A DNA stretch of 64,000 nucleotides. Source: Strongylocentrotus droebachiensis. Lineage: Eukaryota; Echinodermata; Echinoidea; Camarodonta; Strongylocentrotidae. The DNA lies in contig JAVYIG010000088.1 of the NCBI GenBank assembly GCA_035222895.1, forward strand, positions 686,001 to 750,000. Reading direction: 5' to 3'. The notes beneath the pieces are model-generated. The model worked only from the letters and a program-made list of their open reading frames with translations, ran no database searches and was not told where the DNA came from. Below, in pieces: positions 36,301-60,691 of this stretch. How positions within the stretch are numbered: the first letter of the stretch is position 1; every line of letters begins with the position of its first letter. The position numbers and the translations under genes were made by a program.

Positions 36301-38320
36301 CTCCCTTTTCTCCTTTTACTTCTCTTCCTTCTTCTCCTTTCCATCCTCCTTTTCCTTCTTCTCCTTTACATCATCCTTTTCCTTTTCTTCACCTCTTCCT
36401 TCTCCTTTTTTTTTCTCCTTCTTTTCCTTCTCCTCCTTCTCCTCCTCATATTTTTTCTCCTCCTCTTCCTCCTCCTTCTTCTTCTTCTTCTCTTCCTCAG
36501 GCATGGAGAGTACTAGACAAATCAGGAAAGGGTTTTCTAACGACTGATGATATCAATGATCTGGACATCAACTCATGGAGAGAACACGTCATTAGTATGT
36601 TTAAAAATGAGCCCTCCAATACTGAGGAATTTGAGTACTTTATGATTGAGGCGGAATCAATTGAGTAAGTTCATGACATTTGAAATATATCTTCTTCTTT
36701 TTTTTAGATAAATGTCTTGGTTAGCTTTTCTTTGCTTGTCTACATGTACAAGCTTTATCAGAAGCATTCTTTTACGCAATGAGTAAGAAATTCTGTTTTG
36801 GTTTACTGCACACTTGACGCAGGTGAGAATCATGTACCCCCGAGACCAACCTGGCAGGAATCGATTACTTAAAATGCTTGGGGTGCTATAATAGCAGCCA
36901 TGCTGAAGCCAGGATGATAATACTGGAGCACTGGGGGCCTGTTGCATAAAACTTTCTACTGATGGTAACTTTGCCATCAATACTACCGTAATTTTCATTG
37001 CAACCTCACTCAACAGCCAATCAATGTTTCTTTTGAAGTGACCATTAATGACAAAAATACCATCAATGGTAAGCTAAATGCGATAGGGCCCAGGAGTGTG
37101 AAGTTTGACAAACATGATTGCTTTTCATGAACCTGTAATTATTATTTTTTTTTTAATTCTCCTTGCATGATTTAGAAACATCCTGGAGCATCTAATGGAT
37201 GCCTATCCTGATCAGATAACGAGGGGTGTGTTTGTCGAGCACTACACTACTCATCTGGGAGGAACAAAGGAATATGCAAATGAGGTAAGGAAAACATGGC
37301 CCTACACAGGGTTCACAGCTATCCTGGAAATCAGGGAAAAGCTTGAAATAAGAGTTCCTTTTTTCCAAGTTTTGGAAAAGTCTGTGAATTGAGAGAAAAG
37401 TCACCCAAATCAGGGAAAGATCAGGGAATTTGACTCTCCCTCTGCCCCCCCCCCCCAAAAAAAAAAAATTGTCTGTCTTCTTTCTTTTTATCCCAAATGG
37501 GCCGATAGGTTGGTTGTCAGAAAATGCTTAAAATTGTATTGTTTTTCTTAAAGGATCTATACCATTCTGAATTTCATAATCCATGTCTGAAACTTGAAAC
37601 TGGAGATTTATGAATAGTGCAGAAAATGGGAACTTAAAGGCATCGTTTAACAATGTTAAATCTGAGATGCACGGCCCTATGTGTTACCCAAAGTTACCCA
37701 ATCCCTTTAAAGAATGTATAATGACTTGTATTCCCCTTTATAGTATATATTCTATTGTTGAGAGTGCACTTACACTGTTAATTATATATCACAACCTATA
37801 CTTTACCTACCGGTAGTCATTCTTTGATCAGTTATCTACGAGACTCCACCTTACGGTAAGAATGACCACAATTCAGTTCAAGGACAATTATCCCCCTGGA
37901 AAAATTATACCCCGAGGACAACCACCCCCCAGAAAATTACCCCCAGAAAAAAATTAAAACAAACTTATTATCAGGGTGGACTTCCCCTCTAATGAACAGG
38001 ACTGTTCTTGGGGGGTGGGGAGGAATTTTCTGGGGGGTTATTGTCCTTGGGGGAGGGGGTAGTTTTCCAAGGGTGATTGTCAAGGGAGTAATTGTCCTGA
38101 TACGCCACAATTCCTTTCAATTACTCCTCATCCTTACATTTTGCAGATATTTGATGGTTTGGCAGGCGAATCCAGAGATTCAGCCACTCCACAGCAGATC
38201 AAAGCCAACATGGACTCAGCGCTGAAGAAGTGGCAAGAGAATGAAGCTGATGAATTGTCGCCCGAGATCGATGACACCTTTGAAATGAAAGATGTTCGTT
38301 TTCTCAGAGAGGAACTCTAA
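26555..38320 (+). CDS. JmjC-domain oxygenase with EF-hand-like tail and C-terminal REEL
   Basis: Six exons splice in phase: 26555-27305, 28114-28312, 35334-35454, 36501-36664, 37176-37284, 38147-38320 (505 aa). Residues 1-17 are a hydrophobic signal peptide. Residues about 40-290 form a JmjC/cupin_8 fold. H173-K-D175 and distal H254 (in SYYHQV) are the iron triad, and the KGTKYWKL stretch carries the usual 2-oxoglutarate lysine. Residues about 315-470 are helical, with one EF-hand-like loop DKSGKGFLTTDD that is poor in canonical ligands. The protein ends FLREEL; REEL resembles KDEL-type retrieval signals, so an ER-luminal protein hydroxylase is the inference. Relatives include secreted or ER JmjC proteins (JMJD8-like), but no exact orthologue is recognised. 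Intron 2 hosts an LTR retrotransposon. The nearest downstream AATAAA is at 39398. Confidence 0.88.
27540..27735. repeat. Old SINE-like fragment
   Basis: Blocks such as CAGTGCATTTTTAAA, ATACCTGGATAGAGTCTGGC and AAATATAGATTAACCTGTTG are diverged versions of the SINE-like family seen at 18.8 and 54.9 kb. Intron 1 of gene 2. Confidence 0.45.
28114..28312 (+). CDS. Gene 2 exon 2 (distal His)
   Basis: Starts SYYHQVSSAGNPNMAVSVLF with the third iron ligand H254 and runs to LDVWFLK. Acceptor ATCAG, donor GTAAGT. The LTR element begins 16 bp after the donor site. Confidence 0.87.
28329..28487 (+). repeat. 5' LTR
   Basis: 159 bp, TG...CA ends, with an AATAAA-type polyadenylation motif near its middle. 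It matches the 3' LTR along its whole length as read. Confidence 0.93.
28736..32758 (+). CDS. Gag-Pol polyprotein of the Ty3/gypsy element
   Basis: A single frame of 1340 codons. Approximate order: Gag with retropepsin-proximal Cys-rich region (residues 1-290), aspartic protease (about 320-400), reverse transcriptase (about 450-640, with the catalytic VADD at about 603), RNase H (about 740-870) and integrase (zinc-binding region near 965-1005, core about 1020-1200, C-terminal tail to 1340). Integrase following RNase H is the diagnostic order for Ty3/gypsy. Gag and Pol share one frame, as in several invertebrate gypsy lineages. No envelope-like ORF follows. Confidence 0.94.
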   Translation: MPDERSDSSDVASNVFKRPNINPPAHLRVSDGDAIEGWKMWKQMWDNYCVLTNLSSQPEEYQTALLLHSIGPDGVRIYNGMKFASDEDSKKCHLILEKLNSHFLGERREFFERFKFNRRNQEGENIEQYVTVLRTMSKSCGFCECMKDKLLMDRLLLGVSDDSMREKMMGIPDLTLSKAIDICKAVEAASLQMKALKNEEVVYKVYKKVSTGASHYSKRPGKSSGKLKDATDPKRCKFCCKMHEMKKEKCPAWGRTCMACKQKNHFKGSEVCRASTIHCVDDDSSSSSGESIGSVTVQNINAVDANNRPVFCKMLLNDTEVEFQVDCGATVSLLPQKYVVAHNDIRKEAVQLQMWNKSTVTAVGKCKIKTRNPVNNKKYVVDYVVVKENLTPLLSKKAAEKMNLITINYDNFEQIYVATSKDLAEYPDVFSSSKIGTLPGDPVHLYLDDNVKPSIRPARTIPESLKDTVKAELDELERKGVIDVITDPTDWVSQLSVATRKSGKVRLCLDPRPLNVALKREHFPLPVLDDILPSLTDASTFSVCDLRNGYLHCPLDEESSLLTTFATPWGRYKWKRLPFGLKASSEIFQRRLHQALDGLDGVRCVADDIIIWGSSEREHDDRLESLLKRCQELGIVLNAEKCQFKVTELTFLGHVVSNRGMKVDPSKVKAIREMDPPKCKDDVHRLRGMVNYLSRYLPHLTEVLQPINDLTHKDVAWTWDEIHEQSFKKVKELLTQAPLLKYYDQKKPLVIHADASAHGIGAAMMQDGQPVAYASRALSDAESRYAVIEKEMLAIVFALEKWHQFTFAREVTVYSDHKPLECIVKKPLDRAPKRLQGMLLRAMAYNIEVKYLKGKENHLADPLSRSCLPYEGGQEEFEVVNSITHLMLPDDRVQEIRRHTAADETLRMLKDTILEGWPDHKSQLSLQLTPYFNIRDELTVSDGVIFRGERLVIPKQMRAEIKRDLHVGHSGVEGTLRRARELVYWPRMNQEISEYIQTCETCQEHSISQAALPLMSHEIPDRPWEKIGMDLFHYDGDTYLITVCYHSNFWEIDKLYKSTATSVINKLKVHFGRYGIPDIIISDNGPPFSSREFGTFIKEWGITYNPISPYNSKSNGKVESAVKSAKKMMKKCKQTGDSRNLALLNIRNTPTQGMDSSPAQRFLGRRTKTLTPTMRPLLQPRGSSKNEMKQMKLIQAKQAKYYNRRTKELPVLEDGDTVRMKPFQPGRDKWQKAKVLQKLDERSYEVISGGHTYRRNREHLRATRESPDSEISIPTLPDIETDVNDDAARSRPDDTKDLQPAALPDQPQTSSRLHDQEPTELRRSSRRRHEPSSMKDFVRY
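33270..33428 (+). repeat. 3' LTR
   Basis: 159 bp, same sequence as the 5' LTR as read, preceded by a purine-rich tract and followed by the GTAAT target duplication. Confidence 0.93.
33481..33870 (-). mobile_element. 5'-truncated LINE fragment with poly-A tail
   Basis: The - strand reads LHAKYFIFSCKIQNTIPKFQ and FLVSVRHLERTERIIAFKTN up to HEKKWQVF, the C-terminal signature of L1/Tx1-like reverse transcriptases. After about 200 bp of 3' UTR the element ends in a poly-A run (T-run at 33481-33501 on the + strand). It lies just outside the LTR element in intron 2 of gene 2. Confidence 0.75.
33885..34018. mobile_element. Foldback element (CTTGTTATCAATAACAAG family)
   Basis: The arms AACTTGTTATCAATAACAA and CTTGTTATTGATAACAAG are near-mirror images. 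The middle AATTTGCTCTCAGCCAATCG block recurs, inverted, in two copies at 46.2-46.37 kb. Confidence 0.7.
34934..35207. mobile_element. Possible foldback element
   Basis: TTATATCCTGCATCAA (34935) is mirrored as TTGATGCAGGATATAA (35190). The interior is A/T homopolymer-rich with no ORF. Intron 2 of gene 2. Confidence 0.45.
35334..35454 (+). CDS. Gene 2 exon 3
   Basis: Reads ANYIDFATEHGKMTEEDIRK and on to ELSQLVSK, a helical EF-hand-like region. Acceptor TTAAG, donor GTCAGT (non-optimal). Phase 2 in, 0 out. Confidence 0.8.
35474..35642. repeat. TTAAAGCCCCACTGC-family element, copy 1
   Basis: About 170 bp from CTTAAAGCCCCACTGCACTA through ATATAGCAAACAATGCCTAA to GCAGGGAGGTCTT matches 58176-58364 closely. 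The right terminus is not retained. Intron 3 of gene 2. Confidence 0.75.
35754..36500. repeat. About 745-bp polypyrimidine (CTTCTT/CTCCTT) tract
   Basis: Almost pure C/T on the + strand up to the acceptor of gene 2 exon 4. All overlapping Ser/Phe/Leu-rich (+) and Lys/Glu-rich (-) ORFs are artefacts. Such purine-pyrimidine asymmetry can form triplex DNA. Confidence 0.92.
36501..36664 (+). CDS. Gene 2 exon 4 (EF-hand-like loop)
   Basis: Reads AWRVLDKSGKGFLTTDDIND and on to FMIEAESI. Its acceptor (TCCTCAG) ends a polypyrimidine tract of about 740 bp. Donor GTAAGT. Confidence 0.83.
36930..37092. mobile_element. Foldback element (GGGCCTGTTGCATAAAAC)
   Basis: Left GGGGGCCTGTTGCATAAAAC; right ACCATCAATGGTAAGCTAAA then GCGATAGGGCCC. 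Internal ACTGATGGTAACTTTGCCAT and the mirrored CCATCAATGGTA give the fold. The terminal words resemble the family at 46.0 kb. Intron 4 of gene 2. Confidence 0.55.
37176..37284 (+). CDS. Gene 2 exon 5
   Basis: Reads NILEHLMDAYPDQITRGVFV and on to TKEYANE. Acceptor TTTAG, donor GTAAGG, phase 2 in, 0 out. Confidence 0.82.
37634..37710. mobile_element. 77-bp TTAA element, deletion derivative
   Basis: TTAAAGGCATCGTTTAACAA at the left and AGTTACCCAATCCCTTTAA at the right match both ends of the 385-bp element at 46904-47288, with the interior missing. Intron 5 of gene 2. Confidence 0.75.
37875..38100. mobile_element. G-rich foldback element with an insertion
   Basis: AAGGACAATTATCCCCCTGG and similar AATTACCCCC blocks on the left are mirrored by GGGGGTTATTGTCCTTGGGG on the right. 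Between them, at about 37965-37993, sits a fragment AGGGTGGACTTCCCCTCTAA belonging to the TTAA element family seen at 48388. Confidence 0.6.
38147..38320 (+). CDS. Gene 2 exon 6 (terminal, REEL end)
   Basis: Reads IFDGLAGESRDSATPQQIKA and on to MKDVRFLREEL, then TAA. Acceptor TGCAG. The charged helical tail ends in the tetrapeptide REEL. Confidence 0.83.
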   Translation: MFDGLAGESRDSATPQQIKANMDSALKKWQENEADELSPEIDDTFEMKDVRFLREEL

Positions 38321-39420
38321 AAAAGCATCTATCCTTTTTTTCTTCTTTTTTTCTCATGTTTATTTGCCTGTACTTGGAACTGGTGGGGGGAAGAAAACGT
38401 ACAAAAACGTACAAAACCACCAGCTCCATTACACTCTTAAGTTGACCTCATACAATCTTATTACAGTGTAGGCAATTTTTTGTTTAACATTACCAAACAA
38501 AAACAAAAATAGACAAGACAAAATACGTACAATTTACATCGAAAGTGAAAAAATACAGACAGAAAAGAGTTCAGCATGTACCCAACAGGTATGTAGAAAC
38601 ACACTAGTATATAAAATATAAAAAGAGCGTTTACCCAGAATATAAGGCATACAAAAAAATTAAATATTCAAAAGATCCCATTTCTATCCTTTTTGTTGTT
38701 GACTCTGACAACATTTTTCTGGGTACATGTATTCTGTTATTTGCAGTTTTGCTTCCTGTACCCTTTGTTGTATATCTATGAGAAAATTGTTCAGGACAAC
38801 ATATATTTTCTTTCTAAATGTATTTCTCTTTTGTTTCTACATATGGTATACTATTAATGTTATTCTCAATCATCAGTCATGTGAATTATTCTTTTAAACG
38901 TGTAGGCCCTACATGTGTTTCTTGTTATGTTTTATCATACTGATTGTTAATTATACACAATTCAACATTATGTTACGATGCACGATTGTTTCTTTTATAA
39001 ATATATTCTGTTTTGAATGGAATTGATTTTTTTTGTTTTTGTATACATACACATGTACATGTATTTTACATAATACACTGGCGTAGCCTACTACTCATAT
39101 GTTTTTAGTGCTTTCATTATATATAATATGGTTGTAAACCAAATTAATCAGTACTATTACATGTCTTTTTGCCATTCAAGGTTCTTCCTTTTGCCAGCAT
39201 GATTGTAAACTCATGTTTGGAAATAGATGGTCATTGTGTAAGAGTTCAGTTAATGACACAGAGTTTTCTAACATTAAATTTGTTTGTGTGAAGTCCATTC
39301 TCAATACTCCTATAGTGGATTGCAATTAATTACATTCCTGTTCAGTACTAAGGTAACCTTTTTTCGTGTATATGTATGGTTTTTGGGATTGAATTGGAAT
39401 AAAATTATATACTTTCTATA
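38321..39420 (+). other. Probable 3' UTR of gene 2
   Basis: AT-rich, no ORF of note. The first AATAAA after the stop codon is at 39398-39403. The extent is inferred from that signal only. Confidence 0.45.
39398..39403 (+). promoter_or_regulatory. Candidate polyadenylation signal of gene 2
   Basis: A perfect AATAAA hexamer 1.08 kb downstream of the stop codon in an AT-rich context. Confidence 0.4.
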
Positions 39421-39539
39421 AATTGTTTCAAGATCCATTGTGATGTAATTGTTTTCTTTGTGTCGCAAATAATGTATGGGAATTAGTTCAGCCATAGAAC
39501 ATTAAAGGCTTGTTCAGATATGGCAGGGAAAAAATTAAT

Positions 39540-41000
39540 ATTTATTTTTCGGGGGCTACTTTTCAAGCTTGCCTGCATGAAAATAACATTCTACAATTTG
39601 TTTTGCATTGAACTCTATGCAAATTTACATGGGCTCTTTTCTGATTTTCGGGGGCTCTTTTAGGCATTTCGGGGGCTAATTCGCCCCGAGCCCCCGTGTA
39701 TTTTTTTCACTGAGATATGGCATGGTAAACTCCTGCAAAAAGCTGCCAGATTTTTGTTTGTTGATGCGTTTGGTAAAGGCAACTGCGCACAACAATTAAG
39801 GACTTCATCTGCATGTACTCACTGAGCTCTATGTTAAGGAAATACAGGAATGTGAAGCTTTATAATACTTCACATCATTAAAAATGATAGTGCCGTGGGA
39901 TCTTGATGATAACTGACACATTTGGATAAAGGAAATTGCCTTTTTACACTAAAACCTTGTTTTATCAAGGCTACAATACATTAGAATACAAAGAAGTCAC
40001 AGCAGGTTAAAATCAGGGCTGTTCTAGCCACTTTATATTTTCTCTCCATTTTGTAGCCATTTCTCGCTATTTTCCCACCTTTTTGGTATAATTTGGCACT
40101 CCGTATACTTTGCAAGGATAATAAAAGACTTGCCGCTTTTGTCACTAAAAAATGTATAACATATTGTACTGATACATAGAAAAAGGCAACCATGATGAAT
40201 TTTGCCAATTTAGTTATCTGTGAGTTGGACAAGGAGATATAACTGGAACGTAGTTACAAGAAGATTTTTTTTTACACCACTCTTTATAACAAGGGTCCAC
40301 TGAAGGGTATATAAGGCAGGGTTATCATCTTCAACATTTGCAAAGGATCATTGGATAAGACATTTATGCAGAATTGAATTTGTCAAGATAAGTGGAAGAA
40401 AAGAGAAGGAAATACCGAAAGACAAAGGGGGCGAAGACGAGCAGAAGTGAAAGGCAGGAGAGATAATATGTAGTGAAAGGAAAGTTAAAGACTACTTGGG
40501 GATAGGAGGGGAACAAGAAAATGGGAAAGAAGCGAAAGAAATACTGGTAGAAGAGAGAGAGTATATAGAAGTGTATATTTTGGAGCATGAAGAAGTAAAA
40601 ATGTAAAGTTGTGCCTTGATCATGCGATTTCATTGTGACAGAAAATGCAATAACTGAATTGATGATTGTATACATGTATTTTGATGTTATGGAATCATCA
40701 AAATTAGAACTCAATAATTTTTGCTGAAAAGCTTAATAGCACTGGACATATAGGAGTACTTGATAATACAAGTAGTTCAAGTTCACCAGAACTTTGTTCG
40801 TTTTTTAATTATAAGATAGTTTTATCCAAAGAGATTTGAGCATACACGGTACGCCTTCCGAAGGTTTCCCGTATCCCCTTCCCCCAGCCACATACCCGCC
40901 TATGACGTCATGAGCTTAACTATTAGAAACTTCCTTTAACAAAAATGATAAAATACCACACATTATACAACATATACTGAACGACTCACTAAATTTGTTG
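39540..41000. repeat. Intergenic repeats between convergent genes
   Basis: 39545-39710 holds a GGGGGCTAATTCGCCC-type repeat (three GGGGGCTMTTTT phrases). 40604-40720 is a diverged copy of the dispersed repeat at 11.5 and 13.5 kb. Otherwise it is AT-rich with no gene. Confidence 0.4.
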
Positions 41001-44000
41001 TGCAATTCTTTTTGCTTTTATTCTTCCTCACATATAAACGACTTTTCAGTCCCCTGCGAACGAACATCAGGTACCAAATGTAATAAATATGCACGGTGTT
41101 AAAATCCTCTCATGCCTTTCACAATACAAGGAATGAATTAATTTACTTATAAACCATACATTACCCAAAAGAAATGCTATCGGACTAAAGCCTACTCCTA
41201 ACTTTAATATTTTGTTATCCAAATGTTCTGCTGAGATGTCGTTAATATCATTAGATTCAACTTCATTGCCATGTCGTAAAAAAGAATACCCTGCATCTGT
41301 TAGTACACATATCATTCATCATATAAAGAGTGTATTGGGATACTGGCAAAACTAGCTCATGGTTGATATTTTCTGCAACTCTCTTTCTTGCCTACGTTGA
41401 ATGAAATTAGGACACCACAAGGGACAAATTGAACAAACATAGTACACGGTTAGCTCACTACATTTCCAAACCTAGTTCTCGGTTCTACAAAAGACAATCA
41501 GTTGCATAATCATTGTTGGGCACGCTTCCCTTTTCCATTTCATTCGGTCTTTCAAAATACAAAGGTGTGCTGTTGTACATCTACACTTAATGTAAGCATT
41601 GTAATGAATAACTCGCAGTTTCTTAAAATGAACAGATAAATAAATTAATCAAATGTAAATATCATGAACTTATTGACCCTTTAATCATAACTGTTTTCAT
41701 TCAGTGCCGGTCCAGTTTTAGGTAACCGATCGAAGCGCTATACAATAAATCTTTACCGTTTCCATTTTTAGCCTGATTTAAGTGAACAGCAATTGCTAAA
41801 TTTAAACACAATTAGACAAACTTATGCATGGAAACGACATGAAACAGAGTATTTGTGGTGGTAACAATAGACTCGCTAGCACTTGATTCTGCCCAGCAAG
41901 CTTGTATATGTATTGGTACATGTGAAAATAAACATATTTCCTTAGAATACAGACATTGACACAATACCACAAGATAGTTGGAATAATTCCAGTGCTGGAC
42001 GGAACAAAAAAGCAAGCCAAAGTTCTTCAAAAACCTGTCCACTGTTCGAACCTTTCATTTACAAATTATCTCTTGAAGTGAACGGTGAGTTCATATTGAT
42101 GCATCTCCAGTCTAAAGACCATAAGAGCAGTCATTTTTTTTAGCAGGAATCTATTTCGGCTTGATCAACCATGTTCCCGTAATTGAATCACTGAAATGAT
42201 GGAAACAATTAAGCTATTTTATCAAATTGAGTTTACTTCCAGAGATGGACGAGAGAAAATTTGAAATGCAATTAAGTAGAGTAAATTATGCCTTTAAACA
42301 AAATACATATATAGCCAAAAGGAATAAATGCAGGAAAATGGGTGTTTTTTATTTTTATAGACAGGTGGTATTTCTTAGACAGGTGCTCACTGAAGCAGGT
42401 TTGACTACATTATATTACTTTACCGAGCATAAATTAAAATCATTGTATTCAAAGTTGAAACATGTGAACTATTCCAAAGTACAGATCACTTCCACGCTCT
42501 CCTAATCTGAACGTCATCTATTCTACAATACTCGGCTTCTAGTCAATACCAGTACAATTACATCACTAGCCATATACATTATCATTACTAAAACAGCGAA
42601 GACGGAAACATGTACAACCCGGTAGCCTGCCATGGCAGCAAATTTCAGCTCAAAAAAGGCACTAAATCTTTTCATTTTTCATTTCCCTGTCCACTTCTTT
42701 CTTGTCCTTGAAGCATTTTAAGTCTACTACAAAGCTAGCTTCATGTGTCTATTTCTATACCGTAGATACAATGAACAAGACTACAAACATTGTGCTACCA
42801 TACAGAATATACTAGTTTTACTTTAACATCAACAGAAAAACGACTCTCCTTCTTGACAACAACAAATGTATGACAGAGCAAAACATGTGTATACAGTCCC
42901 ACATGTAGAGATATAAGTCTGTGTTTTAAGCGAGATTTGGTATTTATGCTTCCCTGCTGTATACAGTTGCACATTATGCTCAATGCACAAAGTCTTGCCC
43001 TATTTAAGTAATTGCCTACAAGTCTTTGTTCTGACCAACCGATGTGTCTATCCATCAGGTCATGTTTTGACTGTGAATCTCACACAGAATAAAGGCATGG
43101 GATCCTTGCAAGAACATCGTCGCTGTATAAACTGAAGTGAGAGTCCCATGGCAACCCATACTATAGCATATATCATTATTGACAATTCTGACACCAATCA
43201 CTGAAATGCTTTAATAATTGAGGTATGTCCGTTTTCATGCTTGAATCTCATCACCTTTCCACCCATTTGATTAATTCAAGTTGCATTCATGATTGAATTT
43301 CATAATTAGTAAATTTCACGTTGAAATCAACACCTTTACAACAAATGATAACAACAAGTTCATAGCACAGAGGAATCACCATCTATGAACACATCTACAA
43401 GGTTAATAGATAAATCTTCAAACACGTACAATGATACAATCTTCGACAAAAAAATAAATCACCGCACCTTACCGGAATATTTAGACGAGTGATAATAAGC
43501 ACCTAATTTACAGTATGACCAAAATATACACATTACGGAATACGCATAATGAACACAATGTCCACAACAATGCATACCAATTAAATCAGCATTGATGCGT
43601 ACGAAATAGCACTGATGCCTCTCGAATCTGAAATCTGAAGTGATGGTTCATCGACTTTGACATGACAACCTGTCGAAACACAATACCGGATTTATCGGTT
43701 GCAGATCAATATGAGTGTAACCGGTATTCACCTTGTATTCATGTTTTAAAATGTCAGCGTTTCATATCTTACTTGAGTCTTGTTCAGCTTTGTAATACAG
43801 AGGCATGATACTGCACAGATGGATGGATGCTAAAACCACTCCGGCTCAAGATTTCTACTCGGCACCACAGTCCACAATACCAATCAAGAATTATGTAGAG
43901 AATTAACAGAGTTGTGTGCATTACTACACATTCTAAAGTGGAACACCACTTAATTTTTTCCTTTCAATTTTACTGGCAAAAATATTTCCTCACCCAACGG

Positions 44001-44112
44001 AGATGAAACTGAGTTTATAGACTGTGTAGTCTCTTTGTACAAGTATCACGCAAATGGCCAACTTTTCATTTTACATTCTACAATTTACATTTTACAAAAA
44101 TGGTTGAATAAC
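41001..44112 (-). other. Probable 3' UTR and flank of the CHD gene
   Basis: About 3.1 kb downstream of the CHD stop (- strand), AT-rich and almost free of repeats except a TIR-element fragment at 42345-42407. Minus-strand AATAAA motifs lie at 42348-42353 and 41017-41022. A long 3' UTR is plausible but unproven. Confidence 0.35.
42345..42407. repeat. Fragment of the ACAGTCAAACCTG TIR element
   Basis: ATAGACAGGTGGTATTTCTT and GCTCACTGAAGCAGGTTTGA match the right end of the family at 15.1, 21.7 and 50.2 kb. Confidence 0.7.

Positions 44113-60691
<16,579 letters not shown>

Noticed and set aside
35789-36547. Long Lys/Glu-rich and Ser/Phe/Leu-rich ORFs
   Set aside because: They are translations of a polypyrimidine/polypurine microsatellite; only the last part overlaps a real exon (36501-36664), in its own frame.
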